The notes under the pieces were generated by a model that saw only the letters and a list, made by a program, of their open reading frames with translations, made no database searches and was not told the origin of the DNA. Positions 1-10,058 of a DNA stretch of 45,047 bases are shown one piece after another. Both the position numbers and the translations under genes were made by a program. Every line of letters starts with the position of its first letter. Position 1 is the stretch's first letter. This DNA is from Promethearchaeota archaeon (lineage in GTDB: Archaea; Asgardarchaeota; Lokiarchaeia; Sigynarchaeales; SOKP01), in NCBI GenBank assembly GCA_016839845.1, contig JAEOTL010000135.1, positions 1 through 45,047 on the forward strand. Direction: 5' to 3'.

Positions 1-2
1 AT

Positions 3-236
3 AATCATGGTGAGACACCAAGGATGTTTATAGGTGCCAAAAATGATCTTGTTGAAGAAGCTGATGAAAAAACCAGAGTAGATAAATTAGTTATAGATAG
101 ATTTATGAAACGTCACTCTGAAGTTGAGTTTCATAAGACTTCATCAAAAGATAATTTTAACATTAATAAAGTCTTTGAATCACTAGTAATAAAGATTTTA
201 GAGAGTAACCAACTAGATTATGAGAAATTACTCTAA
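3..236 (+). CDS. Small Ras-like GTPase, C-terminal fragment (5' end outside window)
   Basis: The frame is open from the left edge to a stop at 234-236, so only the last 77 residues are present. They read like the last third of a Ras/Rab-type G domain. FIGAKNDL resembles the G4 motif (N/T-K-x-D, first residue changed to Ala). About 30 residues later FHKTSSKDNFNINKVF matches the G5 region (E-T-S-A-K-x-x-x-N-V-x-x-x-F), followed by a final amphipathic helix. No C-terminal prenylation cysteine is present. Such GTPases are abundant in Asgard archaea. The P-loop and switches lie outside the window, so activity cannot be judged. It converges on the EamA transporter gene. The family call rests on two motifs only. 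Confidence 0.6.
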   Translation, partial: NHGETPRMFIGAKNDLVEEADEKTRVDKLVIDRFMKRHSEVEFHKTSSKDNFNINKVFESLVIKILESNQLDYEKLL

Positions 237-312
237 ACTTATTACTCGATTCTAGTTTTTAATCTCATTGTGAGGAGTAAAACCGTTGAAGTTTAAATTT
301 AGATGTTTAAAT

Positions 313-1290
313 TTAGATAATAATTATCACAACACCAATAATGGTTAAAACAACACCAATAAAGCTATATTTTGACACTTTTTCTTTATTAATTGCATAC
401 GTAAGGGGAAGTGCAAATAAAGGACTTGCACTGGCAATCAGGGAAACAAAGTTTGCCCCGACCATATGGACAGATTCTGTATAGAGATAAGCTCCAAGAG
501 ACGTTCCAATAACGGAAGCAATGATTAGTAAAATCCACGTGCGGAGAGTCTTCTTCTTTTGGTAAGAGGAATCTTCTTTTCCTTTCTTAAAATATTTTTC
601 GCGTAGAACCATCGAAGTTAAAATCAAAAACGCGAAGGGGAATCTAATTACATTACCTAAAATGGAACTTAATTCTGTAGAAACGATAAGATCTATTTGG
701 GATGTGGCATATTCAATTATCACTGCACCAAACGCCCATCCAAGAGAGGCTGCGAAACAAAAAGCGATTGCTTTAATCATATTGCCTTGAAGATAATTTT
801 TAAGCTTATGGCCAGCAGGAACTTTTATTGCCCCTTCATTGATATGATGGGAATTACCCGAGTTTATTTTGGATTTTCCTATAATTGTTATACCCACTCC
901 AATAAATAATAAAGAAACTATCAAGTTTATTTTAAAGGGTTGACCAAGAAAAATGAGAGATAGTATGAAGGTAAATAGAGGAAAAGTCATTGAAATAGCA
1001 AGAGCGACAGTAGTTCCCAAAGTTTTTTGGGCGTTAAAATATGCAGTATCACCAATTACTTGCCCAAAAATGAAACTTAAAATTAAAAATCCCCATAAAT
1101 CCCATGAAACTAAGAAAATTAGGTTTAGCTTGCTAATAATTAGGGCAATAAGGATGAAAGTAATAGTTCCAATACCCGTTCGAAATAAGTTAATAAATAC
1201 TGGACTTGCTTCATGTTCCGTTTTACGAAAGATTACATTAGATCCAGCAAAAGTAATCACTGCTAGAATTGCGATAAGTTCACCTAGCAT
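313..1290 (-). CDS. EamA/DMT-superfamily transporter
   Basis: This 325-residue, very hydrophobic protein has the two-fold repeated layout of the drug/metabolite transporter superfamily: about ten membrane helices, with a hydrophilic loop near residues 140-170 separating the two EamA repeats. Features such as the N-terminal AVITFAGSNVIFRK and the C-terminal ASASPLFALPLTYAI are typical of EamA domains. The substrate cannot be predicted; relatives export amino acids, nucleotides or other metabolites. The ATG start overlaps the 3' end of the upstream acyl-CoA synthetase-like gene by 7 nt, so the two are probably translated from one leftward transcript. The short tail after the last helix has no extra domain. 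Confidence 0.85.
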   Translation of the reverse strand: MLGELIAILAVITFAGSNVIFRKTEHEASPVFINLFRTGIGTITFILIALIISKLNLIFLVSWDLWGFLILSFIFGQVIGDTAYFNAQKTLGTTVALAISMTFPLFTFILSLIFLGQPFKINLIVSLLFIGVGITIIGKSKINSGNSHHINEGAIKVPAGHKLKNYLQGNMIKAIAFCFAASLGWAFGAVIIEYATSQIDLIVSTELSSILGNVIRFPFAFLILTSMVLREKYFKKGKEDSSYQKKKTLRTWILLIIASVIGTSLGAYLYTESVHMVGANFVSLIASASPLFALPLTYAINKEKVSKYSFIGVVLTIIGVVIIII

Positions 1291-2771
1291 TTTGAACTCT
1301 TAAATCCTTCAATCTTCTTTCCATATTCATATAGTTTTAAAAATGATTTCGCTGCAGCTTCAAGAGAAGGATAAACAAGAAACTTATCCTTAAGAAGCAT
1401 ATCGACAAAGATCTTACGAGATTCACTAGGATATTGATGCAAAATGATAATCAACGTTTTGTTTTGGTTTTCCACATATTCCCTAATTTCTAATAAATTT
1501 TGATAATATCCTTTAAAGCGTTTCCCTTCTGTATTTTTCCAAGCATCTGTCTCTACTATTACCAGGCTAATATCTTCATCTACAGCTGCCTTTGTCACTT
1601 CGACAAGTTCTTTTTGGTATGTTACAAAGGGTAGATCTAACGGATTCGCCAAACTTCCTACTCGAATCGGATAGATTTCCGTGAGTTTTTCTAAAGTTTC
1701 ATCCTGAAATTGAGGAACTTCAATTCCCATCTCTATGAACGTATCTGTTGCCAGAATTCCAAATCCCCCAGACCACAATATAATTAAAGCTTTCTTATTT
1801 TTTGGATATTCAATTTCTCGTTTTAGCGTCTTAAAACGAGTGAAATATGAAGAAAATAGGTAGGCGATATCAATTAAGTCATCTAAAGAAGATGGAATTT
1901 CTACTAAAGGTGTTTGTTTATATACAGCATTCCAAATACTCTTGTTAGTTGCCATAGAGCCTGTATGTGATAGTACGGCAGTTTGGCCTCTCTCAGTTTT
2001 CCCTCCTCTCATAAATAAAACTGGTTTCCTCATATTTTTTAAAATATTTAATAGCCTTTTTCCTTCGTTCTTATGAATAGGTGAGATACCCTCAAAATAG
2101 ACACAGATGACATCTGTATCTTTATCTTCGTTTAAATATTGTAACACTTCAGAAATTTGAATATCAACGCAATTTCCAATACTAACCCCAATTGAAAATC
2201 GAAGGTGATATCTTCGAGATCCGAACTTAATTGTTTTTGAGTGTAAATCTCCTGACTGAAAAATTAAACCTATATTCCCAAGTTCTATCGGGAACGATGA
2301 ATAATAAGCAGTTTTCCCTCTTGGACTATAGATCCCCATGCAATTCGGTCCAATGCTTCTTGTAACATTGGCTTCCTCTAAAATCTCTTTTATATCTTTT
2401 TCTATTTGGGTCCCAATATCATCAAATTCCCCTGTTCCCGCTGTAAATATATGAATGAAACTAACTATCTTCTTTGCGAGAACTTCCTGCAGAGTTTCAA
2501 CCAGTAAATCTCTCCTTATAGATAAAATTAAGAGATCTATTGTGTCAATGGGGATTTCATCAAGAGTTTTATAACATTTTACTCCAAGAAACGTATCTTC
2601 TCGAGATGATATAAGATATAAATTGTCAAGGTTAAATCCCTGTCTCTTAAATCCTTTTACGAAAAAATCTACCGCGTTACTAACTCTATAAATGACAACA
2701 GTCCTGGGTTTAAATAACAATTCTAGAGAGCTTTCTTTATTATTTGAGTCTGGCATTTTCCTCTTGATCAT
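1284..2771 (-). CDS. ADP-forming acyl-CoA synthetase alpha-subunit-like protein
   Basis: The 495-residue protein has the alpha-subunit layout of NDP-forming acetyl/acyl-CoA synthetases: a CoA-binding Rossmann domain (about 15-150), then succinyl-CoA-ligase-like domains. Conserved marks are GPNCMGIYSP (141-150), FQSGDL (171-176) and LSHTGSMAT, with H269 at the position of the phosphorylated catalytic histidine. Family members make ATP from acyl-CoA, ADP and phosphate. Two things are odd. The N-terminal glycine-rich loop reads VIYRVSN instead of the usual V-I-G-A-S. No ATP-grasp beta subunit is encoded nearby or fused. The protein may work with a distant beta subunit or have another CoA-related role. 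Start ATG 2771 overlaps the upstream membrane-protein gene; Met6 (2756) is an alternative. Confidence 0.75.
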   Translation of the reverse strand: MIKRKMPDSNNKESSLELLFKPRTVVIYRVSNAVDFFVKGFKRQGFNLDNLYLISSREDTFLGVKCYKTLDEIPIDTIDLLILSIRRDLLVETLQEVLAKKIVSFIHIFTAGTGEFDDIGTQIEKDIKEILEEANVTRSIGPNCMGIYSPRGKTAYYSSFPIELGNIGLIFQSGDLHSKTIKFGSRRYHLRFSIGVSIGNCVDIQISEVLQYLNEDKDTDVICVYFEGISPIHKNEGKRLLNILKNMRKPVLFMRGGKTERGQTAVLSHTGSMATNKSIWNAVYKQTPLVEIPSSLDDLIDIAYLFSSYFTRFKTLKREIEYPKNKKALIILWSGGFGILATDTFIEMGIEVPQFQDETLEKLTEIYPIRVGSLANPLDLPFVTYQKELVEVTKAAVDEDISLVIVETDAWKNTEGKRFKGYYQNLLEIREYVENQNKTLIIILHQYPSESRKIFVDMLLKDKFLVYPSLEAAAKSFLKLYEYGKKIEGFKSSKC

Positions 2772-3345
2772 AAATTAGTTTAGCATTACAATTATAACAA
2801 TACAGTGGAGAAGAATCAAATTCGGTCCCACATTTCGTGCACTTCGATTTTATAGATCTGGCAATATTCTCTAAATCCTCTAAGTATGCTTGTGGTTTAA
2901 TTTTTCTCACCTTTTTTAGAAGAATAGAAAGAGATATTGAAATCAATATTATTATTAAACCAAGTAAGATAGAGTGAAGAAGATGGAATCCAAAATGGAT
3001 TTCAAAATAATTTCGTGAATGATAGTATAAAAATGTGTAAACAAAAAAATTGGGAAAAAAGTAGGTAGTCAAATTCATTGAAGATGCTTTTTTCACGTTA
3101 TTAAACATGAAGATCGGGACGAGTGAAGTTGCTATCCAAATTGAATAAATAAATAGAAGGCTATTTCTATTATTAAACAATACATAGTTTGCAAGGATTT
3201 GTATTATTTTATCTTGAAGAGCAGAAATCCCAACATCTAAACTTAAATTTATTGTATATTTGAAAGTGACAATGAATATACTCAAAATGAGTATTTGAAT
3301 TATAAAGACAACAATCTTAGAAAGGAAAAATGCTTTTATTTTCAT
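2740..3345 (-). CDS. Membrane protein with C-terminal zinc ribbon
   Basis: I do not recognise a family for this 201-residue protein. The first about 150 residues contain roughly four hydrophobic segments (near residues 8-30, 60-82, 92-108 and 118-145). A short basic linker leads to a cytosol-type zinc ribbon at about 168-190, CTKCG...CYNCN, followed by an acidic/polar tail. Such tethered ribbons are common in archaea, where they may carry protein-protein or nucleic-acid contacts. It is the first gene of a leftward unit with the acyl-CoA synthetase-like and EamA genes, overlapping the former by about 30 nt. Function unknown; the topology is read by eye. Confidence 0.6.
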   Translation of the reverse strand: MKIKAFFLSKIVVFIIQILILSIFIVTFKYTINLSLDVGISALQDKIIQILANYVLFNNRNSLLFIYSIWIATSLVPIFMFNNVKKASSMNLTTYFFPNFFVYTFLYYHSRNYFEIHFGFHLLHSILLGLIIILISISLSILLKKVRKIKPQAYLEDLENIARSIKSKCTKCGTEFDSSPLYCYNCNAKLIYDQEENARLK

Positions 3346-3698
3346 TAATAGGTAAATAAATTATCTCCAAAAATTAAACTCTTTCATATCTCAAGATTAA
3401 TCAAAATAATTCAAGCCAAAATTCTACTCTTGTGAAAACCTTTTATGCTGGCTATTCTTTCCTTTTACGGTAAAGCTTATTAAGAATTGCATGAATAGAT
3501 TTCTCTATTTAGATCCCCTCTAAAGTTAAAAAACCCAAAACAGTAAAATTTTTAATATTTGGTATCTTTATTTACCTACAGTGGAAAACTCGCTTTCTTA
3601 TTTTTTAAAATTAGCATTTTATCATCAAATTAGAGGATGTTTTCTCTCATGATATTATATTCTTCTTCGAATAATGAGTTTATGGAGGTATTTACCAG
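3346..3698. other. 353-nt non-coding gap between divergent transcription units
   Basis: This AT-rich gap separates the leftward membrane-protein gene from rightward rpoA1. I see no tRNA, no open frame of useful size and no strong long hairpin. Several TA-rich stretches could act as archaeal TATA elements (for example near 3549-3559 and 3652-3660), but none stands out. rpoH and rpoB, which normally precede rpoA1 in archaea, are absent, so this gap must carry the promoter for the RNAP/ribosomal-protein operon. Confidence 0.6.
3684..3689 (+). promoter_or_regulatory. Shine-Dalgarno GGAGGT of rpoA1
   Basis: A near-perfect anti-16S match, GGAGGT, lies 9 nt before the rpoA1 ATG at 3699. It fixes the start codon and is stronger than the sites before most genes here. 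Confidence 0.8.
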
Positions 3699-6653
3699 AT
3701 GAGTTATACTTTTTCAAGAACCAAAATGATAGAAAAAATCAAATTCGGCTTATTAAGCCCGGATGAGATTAGAAAAATGTCTGCAGCTCGTATTATTACT
3801 GCTGACACATATGATGAAGATGGATTACCTATTCCAAGTGGCCTTATGGACCAAAGATTGGGAACCATTGAACCTGGCCAACGATGTCAGACTTGCGGTA
3901 ATTTAGTAAGTAATTGTATGGGTCATTTTGGTCACATCGAATTAGCAAGACCGGTAATACATGTAGGCTATGCTAAAAGAGTTTTAAAAGTTTTACGTAG
4001 CATCTGTCCTGAATGCTCCCGATTAATGCTCACCGAAGAAGAGAAGGAAGAATTTAGAAGCGATCAAATCAAACATCGAAAGATTTTTTTCGAAGGTGAT
4101 GAAGATGCTGCAAAAATTGTTTTTAAAAGGGCACGTAAGGCGAGAACTTGTCCTTATTGCGGTACCAAGAAGAAAAAGATTATAATTGAAAAGCCCACTA
4201 CATTTTATGAAGAGGAAGAGGGAAAGGGGTCTCGTAGATTAACACCCATAGAGATTTTAGAACGGTTGAAAAAGATGAATGATGTTGATCTAAGAGTATT
4301 AGGTATATCACCCGAGAATGCTCGACTTGAATGGGTTGTATTCACTGTATTACCAATCCCTCCTGTTTGTGCACGACCCTCAATTACATTAGATAGTGGA
4401 ATTCGCTCCGAAGATGATCTTACCCATAAGTTAGTAGATGTTATTCGAATAAATCAAAGATTGAGAGAGAATATTGACGCTGGTGCTCCTCATCTTATAG
4501 TGGAAGATCTTTGGGAGTTATTACAATATCACATTACCACTTACTTTGACAATCAAGTATCAGGTATCCCTCCTGCCAGACATCGTTCTGGAAGAGCCTT
4601 AAGAACACTAACTCAAAGATTAAAGGGAAAAGAGGGGAGGTTTAGGAGCAATTTAAGTGGTAAGCGAGTTGATTTTTCTGCAAGAAGTGTAATTTCACCA
4701 AATCCTTATATCAGCATTAATGATGTAGGAGTTCCAATCGAAATTGCAAAAATATTGACTATTCCAACCAATGTTAATGATTGGAACATTGAAGAAATGA
4801 AAGAAATGGTATTAAATGGACCATTTCACCATCCAGGAGCTAATTATATAATCCGAAACGATCGTCGAAGGATCGATCTTCGATATGTTAAAAATCGAAA
4901 AATAATTGCGGATATGCTAGCACCTGGTTTTACTGTAGAACGACATCTCAATAATGGTGATTTGGTATTATTTAATCGACAACCATCTCTTCATAGAATG
5001 TCGATAATGGCACATGAAGTAAAGATTATGGATGGTAGGACATTTCGATTAAATTTAACCGTTTGTCCACCTTACAACGCTGATTTTGATGGAGATGAAA
5101 TGAATTTACATGTACCTCAGAGTGAAGAGGCACGAACTGAGGCAGAATTATTATTAAAAGTACAAAACCACATCCTTTCACCCCGATTTGGTGGTCCAAT
5201 TTTGGGTGGAATTCAAGATTTTATATCCAGTGTGTTTCAATTTACAAGTAAAGAGTCCTTATATAACAAGAAAAATGCATTGAATTTACTCTATATCGGG
5301 GGAGTATTTAATAATAACCCTAATTTTGATTTAGATCAACTTGATCCTGTTACTTCTGATCCAGAACCCCTGTATTCTGGAAAGGACATATTTAGCTGCT
5401 TATTTCCCGATGATCTAAATATCAAAGTAAAATCAAAATTTTGTAAGAAATGCGATGTATGTAAGGAAGAAGATTGTGATTACGACGCGTATGTGGTTAT
5501 TAGAAATGGTAGATTAATAACTGGAACCATAGATGATAACTCATTTGGGGCCATGGTACCAAATAGTATACTGGCACGAATTATAAAAGATCATGGGAAT
5601 GCAAGGGGTAGATTATTCTTAGATAGCGCAACTAAAATGCTGTTATACGTAATAAGAAAAAATGGAATTACAATGGGATTAGATGAAGTGTATGTTCATG
5701 GTTATGCATACGATGATATCAAATCAATTCTTAAGGAAGCTAATGAAGAATCTGCTAAATTAATTAAAGCTTATGATGAAAATGATACGACTATCCTCAA
5801 AAGAGCTCCTGGTAGGTCAATGAGAGAAACTCTAGAATTACGAATTCGTCAAGTGTTGGGAGAAGCCCGTAAAAAAGCAGAGGATTCTGCAGCTGAATTT
5901 ATTGGAGATGAAGCACATTCAGTGATTATGACTAAATCTGGAGCACGGGGAAATACTCTAAATTTGGGACTCATGTCAGCTGTTGTAGGTCAAATGACCA
6001 TAAGAGGTGAACGGATTAATCGAGGTTATGTAGGTAGTAATAGAACATTACCTCATTTCAAAGTTAATGATCTTTCACCTGAATCGAGAGGTTTTGTATC
6101 ATCTTCTTATAGGAATGGATTAAAACCTACAGAATTTTTCTTCCATGCAATGGGTGGAAGAGAAGGTTTAGTTGACACGGCAGTAAGAACAAGCCAATCG
6201 GGTTACATGCAACGGAGGTTAGTAAACGCCTTACAAGATATGGTAGTTGAAAATGATGGAACTGTAAGAAATTCCGACAAGAATATTATCCAATTTCGTT
6301 TTGGAGATGATGGTATTGATGCTATGCACACAGATCATGGAGCAGCCGTTAATTTAGATGTCTTACTACTAAAAGCGAAAGCTTTAGATGTTGATAAAAT
6401 ACGAGAAGATGTTAAATTAGAATCTCTTGAGAAGAAGTCAACCATTAAAGAGAAAAAACCAACTAAAAAAGAAACTCCTAAGAAAAAAATTCCCTCAGAA
6501 AAAACCCCCAAAAAGGAAACAAAACCTAAAAAGGAAAAAACAGAAATAACCGAAGAAGACCTTCAAAAACAATTCGAAGAAGAAACTGGTAAGAAAGCAA
6601 TATGGAGAGGAAAACTTACCAAAGGATATATTGAGTGGAAAGAAAAGAATTAA
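3699..6653 (+). CDS. rpoA1: DNA-directed RNA polymerase subunit A' (RpoA1)
   Basis: This is the N-terminal part of the largest RNAP subunit (homologous to bacterial beta' and Rpb1), holding the clamp core, zinc sites and active centre. Visible: clamp zinc ligands C63-x2-C66...C73-x2-H76/H79; a second Cys set (CPEC near 107, CPYCG near 150); and NADFDGD with the catalytic Mg-binding aspartates D462, D464 and D466. The A' core ends near residue 895-905. About 80 further residues follow: a Lys/Glu/Pro-rich linker and a short folded-looking tail containing KKAIWRGKLTKGYIEW. The total of 984 residues is clearly longer than usual archaeal A' (about 870-910). A'' follows after 37 nt. No rpoB or rpoH lies upstream. 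Confidence 0.97.
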   Translation: MSYTFSRTKMIEKIKFGLLSPDEIRKMSAARIITADTYDEDGLPIPSGLMDQRLGTIEPGQRCQTCGNLVSNCMGHFGHIELARPVIHVGYAKRVLKVLRSICPECSRLMLTEEEKEEFRSDQIKHRKIFFEGDEDAAKIVFKRARKARTCPYCGTKKKKIIIEKPTTFYEEEEGKGSRRLTPIEILERLKKMNDVDLRVLGISPENARLEWVVFTVLPIPPVCARPSITLDSGIRSEDDLTHKLVDVIRINQRLRENIDAGAPHLIVEDLWELLQYHITTYFDNQVSGIPPARHRSGRALRTLTQRLKGKEGRFRSNLSGKRVDFSARSVISPNPYISINDVGVPIEIAKILTIPTNVNDWNIEEMKEMVLNGPFHHPGANYIIRNDRRRIDLRYVKNRKIIADMLAPGFTVERHLNNGDLVLFNRQPSLHRMSIMAHEVKIMDGRTFRLNLTVCPPYNADFDGDEMNLHVPQSEEARTEAELLLKVQNHILSPRFGGPILGGIQDFISSVFQFTSKESLYNKKNALNLLYIGGVFNNNPNFDLDQLDPVTSDPEPLYSGKDIFSCLFPDDLNIKVKSKFCKKCDVCKEEDCDYDAYVVIRNGRLITGTIDDNSFGAMVPNSILARIIKDHGNARGRLFLDSATKMLLYVIRKNGITMGLDEVYVHGYAYDDIKSILKEANEESAKLIKAYDENDTTILKRAPGRSMRETLELRIRQVLGEARKKAEDSAAEFIGDEAHSVIMTKSGARGNTLNLGLMSAVVGQMTIRGERINRGYVGSNRTLPHFKVNDLSPESRGFVSSSYRNGLKPTEFFFHAMGGREGLVDTAVRTSQSGYMQRRLVNALQDMVVENDGTVRNSDKNIIQFRFGDDGIDAMHTDHGAAVNLDVLLLKAKALDVDKIREDVKLESLEKKSTIKEKKPTKKETPKKKIPSEKTPKKETKPKKEKTEITEEDLQKQFEEETGKKAIWRGKLTKGYIEWKEKN

Positions 6654-6678
6654 AATATAAAATAAGATTGAAAATTAG

Positions 6679-7887
<1,209 letters not shown>

Positions 7888-7978
7888 ATTTCTTCTTTAA
7901 ATTAATGTAAACACCAAAAAAAACTTAAACAATATATTATTATTAATACTAATTATACACACATAATCTGGAATTATT

Positions 7979-8356
7979 ATGGCAAAGAGAAGAAGTCAGA
8001 GCTCACTAGAAAAGGTTGACTTATCACGTAAGAAAACCAAAGAATTCGATGTTAACTCAAACATCAGAGTCGCTTTCAAAACAGGTAAATTTATTTTTGG
8101 CAAAAACCAAGTTATAAGATATTTAAGAGAGAACTCTTTCAAAATGATTATCACGAGCAATAATTGCCCAGAAGAATTATTGACTCAATTAAATTATTAT
8201 AACTCTCTTCTGAAAGACAAAATCTATATTCATAATTATAAAGGATCTTCCTGGGATTTAGGATTAACCTGTGCAAAACCCTATATGATCTCTGTTATTG
8301 GTGTTGTTAACGAGGGTGATTCTGATCTCTTATCTTTAAGGACTAAACCAGTCTAA
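7979..8356 (+). CDS. rpl30e: Ribosomal protein eL30
   Basis: A 125-residue member of the L7Ae/L30e RNA-binding family. The canonical fold starts near residue 25 (NSNIRVAFKTGKFIFGKNQV) and continues through MIITSNNCPEELLTQLNYY and the VIGVVNEGDSDLL end. It follows rpoA2 and precedes nusA, the classical archaeal order rpoA2-rpl30e-nusA-rps12-rps7. About 20-25 extra Lys/Arg/Ser-rich residues at the N terminus make it somewhat longer than the usual about 100 residues. The ATG is preceded by an AT-rich 91-nt gap. Confidence 0.9.
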   Translation: MAKRRSQSSLEKVDLSRKKTKEFDVNSNIRVAFKTGKFIFGKNQVIRYLRENSFKMIITSNNCPEELLTQLNYYNSLLKDKIYIHNYKGSSWDLGLTCAKPYMISVIGVVNEGDSDLLSLRTKPV

Positions 8357-8378
8357 TTACAAATTACAGACACATCCT

Positions 8379-8855
8379 ATGTTAAAAAAAAACATTAAGA
8401 TTGATAGGGAATCAATGGAACTCATCTCGTTATTCAACAACATCTCTGGAGCTATTATAAAAGACTGTTTAGTATTTAAAACCCCAGATAATAGTTCTGA
8501 AGTTGTTATCTTTCTTGTTAAAAATGAAGATGTGGGGAAAGCTATTGGAAAGGCAGGAGAGCATGTAAAGGATCTAAAATCAAAGCTCAACAAAAAGATC
8601 GATGTTATTGCATTCTCAGAGAATCTCAACCAATTTATTCAAAATATTTTGCAGACCACAAAGAACTCAATCATGGTTCAAAACATTGAAATAAAAGAGA
8701 GCAGGAATTTGAAGAAAACAGTTATTATTACTGTTCGGCCTCAAGATCGTGGAAAAGCTATTGGCAAGGAAGGTTCAATGATAAGAAAGATAAAAGAATT
8801 AGTCTTAAGGTATTTTGAAGTGGATAATGTTATAATCAACACAAAAAACATTTAA
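8379..8855 (+). CDS. nusA: Archaeal NusA-like transcription factor (two KH domains)
   Basis: This 158-residue RNA-binding protein corresponds to the KH portion of bacterial NusA, as usual in archaea, which lack the N-terminal and S1 domains. The two KH loops are visible: GKAIGKAGEHVKDL around residues 55-68 and GKAIGKEGSMIRKI around 127-140. It starts 22 nt after the eL30 stop within the RNAP/ribosomal operon. The predicted role is RNA binding during transcription elongation or termination; this comes from family knowledge. Confidence 0.93.
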   Translation: MLKKNIKIDRESMELISLFNNISGAIIKDCLVFKTPDNSSEVVIFLVKNEDVGKAIGKAGEHVKDLKSKLNKKIDVIAFSENLNQFIQNILQTTKNSIMVQNIEIKESRNLKKTVIITVRPQDRGKAIGKEGSMIRKIKELVLRYFEVDNVIINTKNI

Positions 8856-8989
8856 AACCTAATTCTCATTCTGTTTTGCCACGAAAAACCAAGAAATTTT
8901 TTACCTAAAATATTTTAATTACATAAATTTTAAGTTCTAGGGAGTATTTTTGCACATTATAATTAATTTAATGTTGGTGTTATAAGAAA

Positions 8990-9418
8990 GTGCCAAAAGG
9001 ACTTTACGCTGCGAGAAAACTGAAAACTAATCGTAAAAAATTTCAGTGGTCAAAAACAAAGTATAAGAGAAGAAAACTCAAGTTAAAAAGAAAAGTTGAT
9101 CCTCTTGAAGGAGCTTGTCAAGCTCTTGGAATTGTACTTCAAAAGGTAGGTAGAGAAAGTAAACAACCTAACTCAGCGATAAGGAAATGTGTAAGAGTGC
9201 AGCTTAAAAAGAATGGCAAAGGAGTAACAGCTTTTCTACCTGGTGATGGTGCACTTAATTTCATAGAAGAACACGATCGTGTCATTATAGAAGGCATAGG
9301 CGGCGCTAAAGGTCGTAGTGTTGGAGATCTTCCCGGAGTTCGTTATAAAGTTGTTAAAGTGAATGGTGTATCACTTGAAGCACTCTTAACTGGCAAGAAG
9401 GAAAAACCTCTGAGGTAA
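8990..9418 (+). CDS. rps12: Ribosomal protein uS12
   Basis: Small-subunit decoding-centre protein of 142 residues. The conserved loops are visible: [10 protein letters not shown] and [19 protein letters not shown], the region around the decoding site. The start is GTG at 8990 ([11 protein letters not shown]), which fits the archaeal N terminus; no in-frame ATG lies nearby. It follows a 134-nt gap after nusA, longer than others in this operon, so an internal promoter is possible. uS7 begins 6 nt after its stop. Confidence 0.97.
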   Translation: MPKGLYAARKLKTNRKKFQWSKTKYKRRKLKLKRKVDPLEGACQALGIVLQKVGRESKQPNSAIRKCVRVQLKKNGKGVTAFLPGDGALNFIEEHDRVIIEGIGGAKGRSVGDLPGVRYKVVKVNGVSLEALLTGKKEKPLR

Positions 9419-9423
9419 ATCAT

Positions 9424-10041
9424 ATGAGCAAGGTTAAGAAAGAAATTAAGCTTTTTAATAGATGGTCATTTGAGAACATCGAAATTAGTGACAGAACTCT
9501 CGAGAATTACATTAATTTAAAACCTATTATTGTCCCTCATTCTGCAGGAAGACATGAACATAGAAGGTTTTGGAAATCTTCAAAAGTTTCTGTTATCGAG
9601 CGATTTGTAAATAGATTACTCTCTCCGGGATTCATTGGAAGTAGGATTAAAGGTCATAAAAGTTCTTATAACTCGGGAAAAAAGGGAAAATTACTGAGGA
9701 GCTTGAAAAATGCTTTTATACTAATAGAATTAAACAGTGGAGAAAACCCAGTTCAAATTCTAGTAGATGCGGTTGTTAACACAGCTCCCAGAGAAGAAAC
9801 AACAAAGATTGCAATGGGAGGGATAAGTTATGCCTCAGCCGTAGATATCGCACCACAGAGGAGAGTTGATTTGGCTATAAAATACTTAGCTCAAGCTATC
9901 GGCGCTAGATCCCATGCAAATGAAAAGCAATTTGAAGAAAATTTAGCTCAAGAGTTATTGTTGGCTGCGCGAAATAGTCAAGACTCACGAGCTGTAAAAC
10001 GTAAGGATGAGATTGAAAGAATAGCCGTGTCTGCTCGATAA
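9424..10041 (+). CDS. rps7: Ribosomal protein uS7
   Basis: Small-subunit head protein that nucleates assembly of the 16S 3' domain. The 205-residue length is typical for archaea, with an N-terminal extension compared with bacteria. Conserved segments include SVIERFVNRLLSPG, ENPVQILVDAVVNTAPREE, the YASAVDIAPQRRVDLAIK block and the Arg/Lys-rich end. It closes the operon. EF-2, which often follows uS7 in archaea, is absent; instead a convergent membrane protein gene lies 17 nt away. EF-1A is encoded separately at 21772. Confidence 0.97.
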   Translation: MSKVKKEIKLFNRWSFENIEISDRTLENYINLKPIIVPHSAGRHEHRRFWKSSKVSVIERFVNRLLSPGFIGSRIKGHKSSYNSGKKGKLLRSLKNAFILIELNSGENPVQILVDAVVNTAPREETTKIAMGGISYASAVDIAPQRRVDLAIKYLAQAIGARSHANEKQFEENLAQELLLAARNSQDSRAVKRKDEIERIAVSAR

Positions 10042-10058
10042 TCAATCTTTTAGTATTT

